Below are positions 36,602 to 45,374 of a DNA stretch of 64,000 nt, piece by piece; within the stretch, counting starts at the first letter, position 1, and every line of letters starts with the position of its first letter. The DNA comes from Nitrososphaeraceae archaeon. Lineage in GTDB: Archaea; Thermoproteota; Nitrososphaeria; Nitrososphaerales; Nitrososphaeraceae. The stretch covers positions 78,211 through 142,210 of the forward strand of contig WHTU01000003.1 in assembly GCA_009377575.1 (NCBI GenBank), in the 5' to 3' direction. The notes below the pieces were generated by a model, which made no database searches, was not told where the DNA came from, and was given only the letters and a program-made list of their open reading frames with translations. A program made the translations under genes and the position numbers.

Positions 36602-37417
36602 ATTGTTGAGATACTATGTATAGGAGATGAATTACTTTCGGGATTAGTTCTAAATACCAACTCAAAATGGCTCTCGAAAAAGATTACAAGAATCGGTGGA
36701 CATGTAAACAGAATCACAATCGTAGGTGATGACATTTGTGCAATATCATCTGCTATAAACGAATCTCTAGAAAGAGGAATAGATTGTTTAATCATATCAG
36801 GCGGTTTAGGTCCAACTCCCGACGACAAGACATTGGAAGGTGTTTCTTCAGCATTAGGGCTTAAGCTTGAATTGAATGAAATGGCTGTAGACATGATGAA
36901 AAAAAGCTATGAAAGACTTTGTATTGATTATCAGCTAAATGAATTTCGGTTAAAAATGGCCATGATACCTAAGGGTTCTATGCCTATTCAAAATATGGTT
37001 GGTATCGCCCCAGCTGTCCTGCTAGAAGTACCATCAAGACACCGGACCAGCAGCAAGATTTTTTGTTTGCCAGGGGTCCCAATGGAGTTAGAAGGAATAA
37101 TTTCAGCTTATGTAACCCCAATACTTAAGAAACATATTAGCGCAAAATTTCATGTCATCGAAAACACTCACGAAATAATCGGAGTAGGTGAATCTATGCT
37201 TAGTCCCATTCTCTTTAAGATAAAGAATTCAAACCTACCAACATCAATATATGTAAAAACACACCCTAAGGGATATACCATCGACCATAAGCCAAAATTA
37301 CAAATTCAAATTGTTTCTAAAGGTGAGGATAGGAAAATGGTCCAAGCAAAATATAGAGAAATCTTCAGTCTTCTAATGGATGAGATTGATAAGCTGAACG
37401 GAAAGGTTATCGGATAA
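36602..37417 (+). CDS. CinA/MoCF-domain protein with no canonical start codon
   Basis: The frame from 36602 to 37417 encodes about 271 residues that match the CinA N-terminal/molybdopterin-binding-like domain: VEILCIGDELLSGLVLNTNS, ISGGLGPTPDDKTLEG, a MIPKGS segment and FCLPGVPMELEGII. In this frame, no ATG, GTG or TTG occurs between the upstream stop (36584-36586) and the TTG at 36833, which is deep inside the conserved domain. The homology begins at an ATT (36602) that would encode the residue before VEIL. An ATG at 36586 exists in another frame and runs into a stop after seven codons, so a 1-base frameshift is the alternative. The function of archaeal single-domain CinA homologues is unclear; nucleotide or cofactor hydrolase roles have been proposed. 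Confidence 0.7.
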   Translation: MVEILCIGDELLSGLVLNTNSKWLSKKITRIGGHVNRITIVGDDICAISSAINESLERGIDCLIISGGLGPTPDDKTLEGVSSALGLKLELNEMAVDMMKKSYERLCIDYQLNEFRLKMAMIPKGSMPIQNMVGIAPAVLLEVPSRHRTSSKIFCLPGVPMELEGIISAYVTPILKKHISAKFHVIENTHEIIGVGESMLSPILFKIKNSNLPTSIYVKTHPKGYTIDHKPKLQIQIVSKGEDRKMVQAKYREIFSLLMDEIDKLNGKVIG

Positions 37418-37780
37418 ATGGGATATCAAGAGCAACAATTTGTTGCATAAATATGATCTTCGTACAACATGAAGATGAATTGAGCGATTTATTCTTCATG
37501 TGCTATCTCCTTGCATATTCCGCTATCTGAACAATTTAAAAAACTTTTCCCAACCGCTGCTCTTCATCCATTTCATTGCATAAAAATACACTTTATCTGG
37601 TAAAAATAGGAAACGGCAAATGATGTGAGAATTGTACGAAACAAATTCAAGTGATTGTAATTGCCATGGGAGTAAATCAAGAAAACATGTATGCTAGTTG
37701 AGATCCAATCTTCCGATGAATAGCATGGTTGTATTGAAATAAATATTCGAGGCAATAATGAACAGAAATGTTGAAAACTT
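37418..37780. other. Gene-free spacer before tmk
   Basis: No coding signal or repeat is apparent; only AT-rich sequence leading to the tmk promoter. Confidence 0.3.
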
Positions 37781-38380
37781 ATGACAAATGGTAAAATCAT
37801 AGTTCTAGAGGGAATAGATAAATCGGGGAAAACAACGCAGTCAAAGCTACTCGTGGATTATATTAGCTCTACGACAAGCTTTAAGGCAGTGCAAATGAAT
37901 TTTCCCAATTATAACACCTTTAGTGGAATCGAAATCCATAGACACCTAAAGGGCCAGACACTATATAATCCACATGCGTTGCACGTTTTGTTTACACTAA
38001 ATAGATATGAAGAGAAGCCAGCTATTGAAAGATTACTCAATGAGGGATCGGTCATAGTTATGAATCGTTACTATCAGAGTAACATTATGTATGGACTAGC
38101 TGATGGAATTACTAATCATCAATGGCTTGAATCTCTTGACGGGGAGATGCCGCAAGCTAATCTAATCATAATACTAGATATATCTGTAGAGGAATCCATG
38201 TCCAGAAATCCCAATCCAGATGTCAACGAACAAGATAAGAATTATCTTAGAAAGGTAAGAAGTTACTTTATTAAATATGCCAATACCTACAGTTGGAAGA
38301 TAGTTGATGCAAGTAACAAGTCAAAGGAGGACATTCACAGAGAAGTAATTAAAATAGCTGAACAATATGAGATCATCTGA
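37781..38380 (+). CDS. tmk: Thymidylate kinase
   Basis: The 199-residue P-loop kinase would phosphorylate dTMP to dTDP. The P-loop is GIDKSGKTTQ at residues 11-20. The substrate-binding segment after it reads MNFPNYNTFSGIEIHRHLKG, and the usual DRY/DRW motif appears as NRYYQSN, an aspartate-to-asparagine change at a normally conserved spot. The lid region MSRNPNPD is short with few arginines. These differences resemble a divergent archaeal subfamily; a related deoxynucleoside monophosphate substrate cannot be ruled out. Confidence 0.85.
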   Translation: MTNGKIIVLEGIDKSGKTTQSKLLVDYISSTTSFKAVQMNFPNYNTFSGIEIHRHLKGQTLYNPHALHVLFTLNRYEEKPAIERLLNEGSVIVMNRYYQSNIMYGLADGITNHQWLESLDGEMPQANLIIILDISVEESMSRNPNPDVNEQDKNYLRKVRSYFIKYANTYSWKIVDASNKSKEDIHREVIKIAEQYEII

Positions 38381-38585
38381 ATTTACAATCCAGCTGGTCA
38401 ATCCGGTACGTACTTGTTAAGGGGGTGTTCAACGCTTCTACTTTTTTCGATGATGATGAACTTGGAGCTCCTTTTTACTATTTAAGTGACTACAAGTGAT
38501 ATAGATTCATTATCAACTTTTCCTAATTGAAAGGTTGCGATGGTCGCAGGTATTCAACAAATTAAGTAGACACTTTTCTGGTCAG

Positions 38586-38981
38586 TCATTGACTAATTTC
38601 AGAGACTATTTCGCCGTTCAGAGGTTCAATGAAATATGTGAAATTATTTATCCTATCCGTTATTTTCCATGCGAAATAATTGGCATTGTTTATAGTCGTG
38701 TGAGAATCACCTAAATGCGTGCCTACATAATTGGAATTAAGGTTTGATTCGTAGAATGACCCATTTCCTTTTATGTGTACAAATTCCGTAACAAAATCTT
38801 GTCGATCGGAGGAGTTTAGATTTTTTTTGTCAATCACAATTGAAACGGCATTTTCCTCTGATAATGGTGTTCTACTTAGAGTAGGCCTTTCGAGTGAAGT
38901 AACTATCCCTATATAAACTAAAATTGTCACAAGGATACTAATAGTCACGGTTACTGCAAATTTCTTATCTATCTTCAACAT
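38586..38981 (-). CDS. Small membrane-anchored hypothetical protein
   Basis: I do not recognise the family. The 131-residue protein has a short basic N-terminus, one transmembrane helix (about residues 9-28) and an exterior domain with SEENAVSIVIDKKNL and an end sequence YFIEPLNGEIVSEIS that recalls PepSY-like domains. Neighbouring spacers are long, so it is probably transcribed alone. Confidence 0.5.
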   Translation of the reverse strand: MLKIDKKFAVTVTISILVTILVYIGIVTSLERPTLSRTPLSEENAVSIVIDKKNLNSSDRQDFVTEFVHIKGNGSFYESNLNSNYVGTHLGDSHTTINNANYFAWKITDRINNFTYFIEPLNGEIVSEISQ

Positions 38982-39410
38982 TTGATTCTGTTATGAACGC
39001 TAGATAAATTCATTGGGGAGATCTTTATATTTGAAATGTTCCTAGACAGCACAATCATTGTGAAAAAACGTGAAACATACAAAAAAGCTAATTTCGCAAG
39101 TAATTAGATTATTACATACCTTAACTGTTTGAGAAAACTGGATGAGGAAATATTAAAAGAAATAAAATAAGGCTATGTCATCAGTTTATCTGATATGGCC
39201 CCTTCTTCCTCGAATAATGTGATATTTTCCCAGACATGAACATGTTGTCCACCTTCATACTTCAAAGTCGCCGCTATCAGATCCATATAGGACTTTCCAT
39301 TAAGGATTTTATAACACCATATGCATTTTCATTTACCGATAGTTCATTTCTTTCATATAAAATGGCAATATTATTTTTTAGTGTAAACAAGAAATCCACA
39401 AACAAAAGGT

Positions 39411-39467
39411 AGGTAGGACGACCATGAATGAAGGATGGTCGGAAAAGCCGTTGTTGGTCGTCCACCT
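39411..39467. repeat. Hairpin element copy 1
   Basis: AGGTAGGACGACC (39411-39423) pairs with GGTCGTCCACCT (39456-39467), a 12-bp stem with one bulged A and a 32-base loop. About 40 bp downstream is TGCCAACCTTAAGT (39507-39520), which recurs at the same relative place beside copy 5. Confidence 0.75.
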
Positions 39468-39562
39468 GTGTGCAGTCCCTGTAATAAGGGCTAATATCAT
39501 ATGATTTGCCAACCTTAAGTTAATTATGCATTTAGATCGTTTAGTTGTATTTTGCAAATTGG

Positions 39563-39613
39563 GGTAGACGACCAAACAGTAATGCCTTTAACTGCCATTC
39601 AATTCATGGTCGC
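39563..39613. repeat. Hairpin element copy 2, degenerate
   Basis: The left arm GGTAGACGACC (39563-39573) is kept; the right arm survives only as TGGTCG (39607-39612). Probably a decayed copy. Confidence 0.45.
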
Positions 39614-39714
39614 TTGACTTTAGTTAGAAATGAAAAAAGATAACCATGTTCCGGAATGTCTTTTATGTAAAAATGCAATACCTAATGTGAGTTCATAGAA
39701 CTGCATATCGTTTG

Positions 39715-39759
39715 GGTAGGACGACCCTTTCCTTTCTCTTCGTCCCCGGTCGTCCTATC
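39715..39759. repeat. Hairpin element copy 3
   Basis: GGTAGGACGACC (39715-39726) pairs with GGTCGTCCTATC (39748-39759); TAGGACGACC is perfectly complementary and the outer pairs are G-T or G-C. The loop is 21 bases, pyrimidine-rich (CTTTCCTTTCTCTTCG). Confidence 0.75.
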
Positions 39760-39800
39760 TTTATTTCCACACGCGAATAAGGGAGACAAGGTCCGAATGG

Positions 39801-39847
39801 GATGGACGACCAGCACTGTTATCCGTTCAATGACCTGGTCGTCCTAC
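39801..39847. repeat. Hairpin element copy 4
   Basis: GGACGACCAG (39804-39813) and CTGGTCGTCC (39835-39844) form a perfect 10-bp stem with a 21-base loop; the right arm continues TAC as in the consensus. Confidence 0.75.
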
Positions 39848-39916
39848 TTTAGTTTTTTAGATTGAAAGGACAGTTCTGAAAAGCCTAATATTCGAAAATG
39901 AGAAGTTTAATACGAG

Positions 39917-40001
39917 TTCGTCACGAATGGGCGGGGTAGATACCGCCGCCCAGACAATCGAACACGCGACGAATGAATGGCCCCATAGTGGACGGATGGG
40001 G
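39917..40001. ncRNA. Candidate structured RNA with stacked hairpins
   Basis: Three inverted repeats follow one another: TTCGT-C-ACGAA (39917-39927); GGGCGG-GGTA-GA-TACC-G-CCGCCC (39929-39951), a nearly perfect 10-bp stem; and CCCCAT-9 bases-ATGGGG (39981-40001). Strand and transcript ends cannot be set. I could not match it to SRP RNA, RNase P RNA or a tRNA. Confidence 0.4.
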
Positions 40002-40191
40002 ATCTTCTGCCCTAATTTTTTTCTGGTCGATTTACCTTCGAATGTTACTATAGGAAAGTAAAGTAGTCCTGGGAGTGCAACAGTTTAAAAACTTCTCCTT
40101 TTCACTGGTGACTTACCTGTTGAGTAATCTATTGTACTCATAAAACTTACCATATAGTAATATATCCTGTAAGACCCTAGAAAATGACAAT

Positions 40192-40833
40192 ATGAGCACA
40201 GATCACAATATCCATTTGATAATTAGAAGTACTCGACTAGACGATATTGAAAAAATAGTGAAATTGCAGCAGGAATCATTTCCAATCTTAGCTCGATATG
40301 ACAATATCTGGCATCCGGAAGAATTGAAAAGTCACCTCCAGATATTTCCACTAGGCCAATTTGTTGTTGTTGAAGAGGATGGAGAGGTTGTTGGCTCTGC
40401 AAGCACATTGATAGTAACCCTTAATCCAGAATATGCTGAACATACTTGGAAGAGAATCACCTCAGACGGTATGTTTACTGACCATAATCCCAACGGAGAT
40501 AGCCTTTATGGGGCAGATATATCAACACACCCAAAATTTAGACACGAAGGCATCGGGAGTATGCTATATGGCGCAAGAAAGGAATTAGTTCTAAGGTTAG
40601 GTCTGAGAAGAATGATCAGTGGAGGCAGATTATTTAACTACCAGGACTATGCAGACAAGATGTCTGCTTTTGAGTATGCCAATAAAGTGATCAATGGAGA
40701 ATTGCACGACCCGGTTTTATCATTTGAGCTCGATAATGGGTTCAAATTTATTAAGGTACTTCCAGAATATCTGGATGACATACGTTCACAAAATTATGCT
40801 AGTTTCATTGAGTGGTTAAATCCTCAATTTTGA
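40192..40833 (+). CDS. GNAT-family N-acetyltransferase
   Basis: The 213-residue protein has a GNAT fold: IIRSTRLDDIEKIVKLQQESFP at the N-terminus and the acetyl-CoA-binding motif A in DISTHPKFRHEGIGSMLY (about residues 109-126). The C-terminal half (RRMISGGRLFNYQDY, VINGELHDPVLSFELDNGFKF) resembles the acetyltransferase part of GNAT-nitrilase fusion proteins, but no nitrilase domain is attached. An amidohydrolase gene follows 21 bp downstream and may act on the same or a related small molecule. Substrate unknown. Confidence 0.8.
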   Translation: MSTDHNIHLIIRSTRLDDIEKIVKLQQESFPILARYDNIWHPEELKSHLQIFPLGQFVVVEEDGEVVGSASTLIVTLNPEYAEHTWKRITSDGMFTDHNPNGDSLYGADISTHPKFRHEGIGSMLYGARKELVLRLGLRRMISGGRLFNYQDYADKMSAFEYANKVINGELHDPVLSFELDNGFKFIKVLPEYLDDIRSQNYASFIEWLNPQF

Positions 40834-40854
40834 TACTATAGTTAGAGACTTTTC

Positions 40855-41679
40855 ATGCCGATCATAGATTGTCACGTTCACCTCAATAAGTATGATAGAA
40901 TAAAATCACAGGCAAAAGAATCCGTGTTACTCGAGAACAGACTGGATGCACTACTACAATCTATGGATAGTAACAACGTTGATTATTCAATAGTGATCTC
41001 ATCTTACAGAGTCGACGCAAATAGACCCTCTGCCTCCCAAATCATTGATGTAGTAAATAAGAATGAAAATATAAGAAATAGAATAGGAATTGTAACAGGA
41101 TTTACCATCGACAATCATACTGACGAAGATTTGAAGCAGTACAGAACCTGGCTGAAAGATCGTCTTATCATAGGCATTAAGCTGTATTGTGGCTATGAGC
41201 ATTATTACCCTTACGATGAGAGGTATCAAAAAGTGTATGATACGTGCATGGAATTTGGAGTTCCTGTCATGATCCATACGGGAGACGCTTATTCAAGTAT
41301 GGCTAAGTTGAGGTATGCCCATCCTTTGAATGTTGATGACATTGCAGTAGACAACCCTGAACTGAGGATAGTTATGTGTCATCTGGGAAACCCTTGGATA
41401 GCTGATTGCCAAGAAATCCTGTACAAGAATCGAAATGTCTATTCAGATATTTCGGGGCTAGTTGTTGGAGATTTTAACTTACCTTCTGCTACCCGTTATG
41501 TGAGTCAAATAAATGATCTACTAACTTATGCTGGCAAACCTCATCGTCTTTTATATGGAAGTGATTGGCCTATTTCTAATATGGGTTCCTACCTTGCATT
41601 TGTTCGAAAGCTTGAACTTGATGAGGATTCCTATGATTTGATGATGTCAAGAAACACAAAATACATTTTCAGATTGTGA
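40855..41679 (+). CDS. Amidohydrolase-family TIM-barrel protein
   Basis: The 274-residue protein belongs to the COG2159-type metal-dependent hydrolases (decarboxylase/amidohydrolase-2). Metal-ligand histidines are H7 and H9 in DCHVHLN, with further sites in VMIHTGD, VMCHLGNPW and the aspartate in YGSDWPIS. Members hydrolyse or decarboxylate varied small molecules, so no substrate is proposed. It is probably co-transcribed with the GNAT gene just upstream, separated by 21 bp. Confidence 0.82.
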   Translation: MPIIDCHVHLNKYDRIKSQAKESVLLENRLDALLQSMDSNNVDYSIVISSYRVDANRPSASQIIDVVNKNENIRNRIGIVTGFTIDNHTDEDLKQYRTWLKDRLIIGIKLYCGYEHYYPYDERYQKVYDTCMEFGVPVMIHTGDAYSSMAKLRYAHPLNVDDIAVDNPELRIVMCHLGNPWIADCQEILYKNRNVYSDISGLVVGDFNLPSATRYVSQINDLLTYAGKPHRLLYGSDWPISNMGSYLAFVRKLELDEDSYDLMMSRNTKYIFRL

Positions 41680-41900
41680 TTTAGGGAGCGACTCCTCTGC
41701 TCTGTACCACGTGTGATATTTGCAATATGCTAAACCGTCAGAACACAACTGATCTTTTTATCCAAGAAACTCAATATGTGGAGCAAGTTAGAGAATGAGC
41801 GCAATTAGCAGGTGATGTTGCTCATTTTGCTCAAACGCTCCTGAGCGAGTTGATTTTGATCAGATGCGTTCAGCTGTGAGGGCGTAAATCGTACCAAGCA

Positions 41901-42329
41901 TTATTCCGGCGCAAATCCATGATAGTACGATATCTGAGTGTATTCATCCTTAAGCTTCATCTCTGCAATTGAAATGAGATTGCCTTCTGGGTCTTCAATA
42001 ATAGCGTGTTTGCCGAATGATTCCTCAGCTGGTCTTTTGTAAAAGCTTACTCCTCTATTCTCCAATTCCTTGCAAACGCTGTCTAAATCGCTTACGTTAA
42101 ATCCTATTAGCGTACTGCGCCCGTCGTTTAAACCTTGTTTGACATTTGAGGGTTTTTTCTTGTCTCTTGAAGGGTATAGCGCAAGAACTGTAGACCCTTC
42201 CTTCGTAGATAATTCTATCCAATCTTCAGATTCTTGTTTGACTTCCATCTCAAGCACATCTCTATAAAAGCTAACTAGTTTGGGAGCGTCTGCAACTAGA
42301 AGAATAATCGCGCTGATTTTTCCAAACAT
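41901..42329 (-). CDS. VOC-superfamily (glyoxalase/dioxygenase-like) protein
   Basis: The 142-residue protein has paired beta-alpha-beta-beta-beta modules typical of VOC proteins: AIILLVADAPKLVSFYRDVLEMEV in the first and LIGFNVSDLDSVCKELENRGVSF with IIEDPEGNLISIAE in the second. Possible metal ligands are the glutamates at the strand ends; no histidine is present in the usual first-strand position, so glyoxalase I activity is doubtful. Function unknown. Confidence 0.75.
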   Translation of the reverse strand: MFGKISAIILLVADAPKLVSFYRDVLEMEVKQESEDWIELSTKEGSTVLALYPSRDKKKPSNVKQGLNDGRSTLIGFNVSDLDSVCKELENRGVSFYKRPAEESFGKHAIIEDPEGNLISIAEMKLKDEYTQISYYHGFAPE

Positions 42330-42480
42330 CTTAGCACAATGGGTTTACGTTTACGAGCTTTAAAAGCATTTAGATCATTAAATGTATATGATATCTAATA
42401 TTAATATCAATATAGTGCAATTTTAACGATTTCCAATATGAATATGTGTTTTCAGATACGATTGGTCGCTTGATTTTACT

Positions 42481-43281
42481 CTACTTAAATAGAGCTTTCA
42501 TCCTATATTCTGGCTTATACTTTTTGACTATGTCAGATAAGGGTATCTTTGCTTTTTCTCCAACTATTTTTAGTTCGAGTTTTATTTCGCCGTTTTTATC
42601 AATATCAATGATATTGTACGTATCCTGGAAGATCCCTCTATACCTCCATGAACAAGCTGTTCCTGCATATGCTATCTGTAATCTTCCCAGATTCCACATC
42701 CACGGCCTATGCTTGTGCCCGCATACAACCAGATCGACCCCAGATTCTAAACACGCTCTTAGCATATCACCTGCGTCCAATACGCCTACCAGATTAGTGT
42801 AACCAGTATCAGGTATTGCAACGAGATGATGATGCATGGCTATTATCTTCACTCTCTTTCTTCCTCGGATCTCTTCTGAAAAACTGCTCATTGTCTTCTC
42901 CATCCAGAGTATTTGCCGATGTCCTACTTCACCCTCATCTCGATCAGGCCGCGCAGTTCCTATTGTAAAGATAACGATATTGCCATTGTCCAGTTCCCAC
43001 ACATGTTTTGAAGTAGAAGGAAAGAACTTTTTGAATAGTAGATATCCGGTGTGCCTGTAGTCATGATTTCCAGGCAATATGATAATATTTGGACATTCGA
43101 ATCTTTGAATTTCCTTTTGTGCCTTTTCGTACTGATAAATAATCCCTTCGTCAACCAAATCTCCAGAGATGATTATCGCGTTCGGCTTTAACTCATTATT
43201 AATCTCATTGACAATGTCATCAAATGCATTCTGCTTGAACAAACCGCCTATATGTAGATCCGAAACTTGAACAATCTGCAT
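42481..43281 (-). CDS. Calcineurin-like metallophosphoesterase (Icc/CpdA-like)
   Basis: The 266-residue protein contains all metallophosphoesterase motifs: VSDLHIGG (residues 6-13), SGDLVDEG, LPGNHDYRH, AMHHHLVAI and VCGHKHRPW. This arrangement matches cyclic-nucleotide phosphodiesterase/Icc-type enzymes that use two metal ions. The natural substrate (cAMP, cyclic dinucleotides, phosphoesters) cannot be told from sequence. The gene has AT-rich spacers on both sides and seems monocistronic. Confidence 0.88.
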   Translation of the reverse strand: MQIVQVSDLHIGGLFKQNAFDDIVNEINNELKPNAIIISGDLVDEGIIYQYEKAQKEIQRFECPNIIILPGNHDYRHTGYLLFKKFFPSTSKHVWELDNGNIVIFTIGTARPDRDEGEVGHRQILWMEKTMSSFSEEIRGRKRVKIIAMHHHLVAIPDTGYTNLVGVLDAGDMLRACLESGVDLVVCGHKHRPWMWNLGRLQIAYAGTACSWRYRGIFQDTYNIIDIDKNGEIKLELKIVGEKAKIPLSDIVKKYKPEYRMKALFK

Positions 43282-43366
43282 ACTTCGCTCTATGGTTTCT
43301 TGGAGGGGATTATTATACTAGACTGGCTACATAATTACAGAACATACTCACATCCCATGGGTTCAT

Positions 43367-43870
43367 TTACCGGCTAAGAGTACTAAAGAACTTTCTATTT
43401 TCATCCATAAATGGGAGGATTTTTGTTTCAATGGCATGTTGCACTCCATAATCGACATCAAATGATAGTAACAGATATAACTTTACTTTGTTTCGCTTGT
43501 TTTCGCCGTCATCTTCAATAACAACATTTTCCTTCTGGGTCTGGTCCTCAATATAGATTATCAGAACCGTAGCACGAATGACATTCTGATACTTGCCTAT
43601 TGAATATTCTTGTCGGCCCAATTTCGATTCAAAATCCTCTCGTGTGGCAGAGCGCAAAATTGACTGAAGAACATAGTGAGAGGTTTCCTCTCTTGTTAGC
43701 AAAGGAACGAGATTATGTCTATAGGCGCTGGCTAGCAATGTCCCTAAATGGTTCGCGATTCCAACAAAGCGTATTTTAGCATTTATTCGTAAGACCTTAT
43801 CACACAAAATGTTTAGATCGTCCTTCGAAGAAGAAGGTGATGATGATGATGATGAACTTTCTACAGCCAT
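43367..43870 (-). CDS. Hypothetical protein with serine-rich N-terminus
   Basis: I cannot name the family. The 167-residue protein begins with a serine run (residues 4-15) encoded partly by a GAT/TCA microsatellite, then an alpha/beta domain with INAKIRFVGIANHLGTLLAS and a later hydrophobic strand VIRATVLIIYIED. The motif pattern resembles a roadblock-like or sensory-regulator fold common in paralogues of soil ammonia-oxidising archaea, but this is an impression. It stands alone on the minus strand. Confidence 0.55.
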   Translation of the reverse strand: MAVESSSSSSSPSSSKDDLNILCDKVLRINAKIRFVGIANHLGTLLASAYRHNLVPLLTREETSHYVLQSILRSATREDFESKLGRQEYSIGKYQNVIRATVLIIYIEDQTQKENVVIEDDGENKRNKVKLYLLLSFDVDYGVQHAIETKILPFMDENRKFFSTLSR

Positions 43871-44071
43871 TTCTCTTGATTATACTATAGTTAGATACAT
43901 AACATGCCTTATTATTGATTTGCCATTCAATGAAACAAGGCTTCGTGTTCAGGACATGCATATCACACGCCACAGAAAAGCCGTTTTACTTCGGCTTCTT
44001 GTATGACCTCTGTTGGCACAATATAGATGTCTGAAAGCAAGAATGATAGAAAAAGAAGAATGAGGAATCTC

Positions 44072-44194
44072 TTATTTTACAGTTGGTGCAATCAATTCCT
44101 CTTCCTTTAAGCTGTTTTCTCTTCGAATTGGTTTTTTGTTTGCGATTTTGATTTTGATTTCCTCTGTATCAAACATATAACAGTCGCAACACAT
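44072..44194 (-). CDS. Possible 40-residue cysteine-rich peptide
   Basis: From the ATG at 44194 the frame reads MCCDCYMFDTEEIKIKIANK and continues with a basic/acidic tail to a TAA at 44072. CxxC-type cysteines at positions 2, 3 and 5 suggest metal binding. A TATTTAA element lies about 29 bp upstream (44220-44226), the right distance for a leaderless transcript. It is short, so the call is tentative; no other gene is seen in the 700-bp gap. Confidence 0.35.
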   Translation of the reverse strand: MCCDCYMFDTEEIKIKIANKKPIRRENSLKEEELIAPTVK

Positions 44195-44587
44195 TCTATC
44201 ATAATTTGGTATTAATGGCTTAAATAGCTTTTTAGTCTGAGTCGACCATGCAGCATGCCTTGTTTAACGTTGCAAGCTTCCCAAAGGTATGTTGAGTAGT
44301 TCAAATCCTAGTGGTTTGAGTATATTAATTAGTAATACTGAGGTCACAGTGCTTTCCATGAATTCGACCTAACCGTGCTTCTGAGAGGCACTGATGGGCT
44401 AGCTCTGCTCAATTTCCGGGCAATTGTAAATGATCATATGGCAATTACGTTTTTGCAGTGTCTAATAGGGTAATTGTCTACCTTTTAGTTTATTTTGAAG
44501 ATAGACTTATCAATATTGCAAGTGTCCTGTGTTACCTTGGTCGGAAGGATTGCGAATACGAGAGGAAGTCTTAAAAGAGCTGCAAGA
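44195..44587. other. Gene-free spacer
   Basis: Apart from the TATA element of the peptide gene, I see nothing convincing here. A GTTCAAATC sequence near 44297 recalls a tRNA T-loop but has no matching arms. Confidence 0.3.
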
Positions 44588-44935
44588 TCATGTTTTCATC
44601 ATTCTCTTGTTGTATGCGTCGATTATTTTGTCCAGCGCTGCGTCCCCCTCCTTAACAGCAGCTATAAACTCTTCCCTGTAACCATAACTTTCAATCATTT
44701 TTCGAGTCTCCAAGTAATTTCTATTATGATTAGCTTCAAGTTCTATCACCTTCTGATAGAATGAATCGTCTAACGCACACCTAACTAGTATCTTTTGGAT
44801 CAACAATCTGTTATAACGACTAGTTGCAAAGAAACCCCTGAATATATTCATCCTCTCCTCCTCACTCATTTTACTGATAGCTACCTCAGTCGGAAAACTG
44901 AATTCTAGCAATGTTTCATCATCATCATTCATCAA
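44588..44935 (-). CDS. Small helical hypothetical protein
   Basis: The 115-residue acidic, helical protein has no motif I recognise. It opens MMNDDDETLLEF and shows strong helix periodicity in MSEEERMNIFRGFFATSRY and DDSFYQKVIELEANHNRNYLETRK. No signal peptide or membrane helix. Codon use resembles the neighbours and the frame is clean. Two adjacent ATG codons may serve as start. Confidence 0.5.
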   Translation of the reverse strand: MMNDDDETLLEFSFPTEVAISKMSEEERMNIFRGFFATSRYNRLLIQKILVRCALDDSFYQKVIELEANHNRNYLETRKMIESYGYREEFIAAVKEGDAALDKIIDAYNKRMMKT

Positions 44936-45374
44936 ATCTAAATTTCATAGTTTACTCATTTTTAAGACTTTTGTACTAAAGGTTTGTGCGGGGTCAACAT
45001 TAAAACATCCGAGTATGGCGATAATTTATTTTAAAATTGGAGGTGCCATCTTAATATCGACACAAGATTGTTAGTAAATGATGTTAGCTTGCTCTTAAGA
45101 GCTATTGGGTTCCATGTAATGTAGTGATAGTTTGAATAAACCAAAAGATGAACACACATTCATAAATATCTCAGAACATTGATTATATTGGAAATTAGTG
45201 GCCATATCTACGATTTGATACATGCTCTTGAGCAAACATGTAAATCATGTACATACCCCAAAAAAACGCCGCACTGATAAAAAGAACGAACTGATAAAAT
45301 GTCGTCGACAGTACAACATGAGTACAACGTTGATCCTTATTATTTAAATACTATAAAGTGAAGGATCAGGAGTA
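44936..45374. other. Spacer with TATA box for the next gene
   Basis: TATTTAAATA (45341-45350) lies about 25-30 bp upstream of the ATG at 45375. Nothing else is seen. Confidence 0.4.

Larger units (their letters stand above)
38982..40191. other. 1.2-kb gene-free tract with repeated hairpins and a GC-rich structured segment
   Basis: Four copies of a hairpin with GGACGACC/GGTCGTCC arms lie between 39411 and 39847, and a stacked-hairpin segment lies at 39917-40001. Open frames here (for example 39277-39465 and 39378-39575 minus) are short and unconvincing. The base composition of 39700-40010 is visibly richer in G+C than the rest of the tract. Confidence 0.6.

Noticed and set aside
39411..39847. 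Hairpin array as a CRISPR array
   Set aside because: Spacing between copies is irregular (about 90-150 bp), repeats are imperfect hairpins with variable loops, and no cas genes are adjacent.
42446..42802. 118-residue plus-strand ORF
   Set aside because: Antisense shadow of the metallophosphoesterase, whose catalytic motifs are all present.
44281..44310. GTTCAAATC as a possible tRNA T-loop
   Set aside because: No acceptor, D or anticodon arms can be formed around it. Similar T-loop-like strings near 22823 and 39958 also failed.
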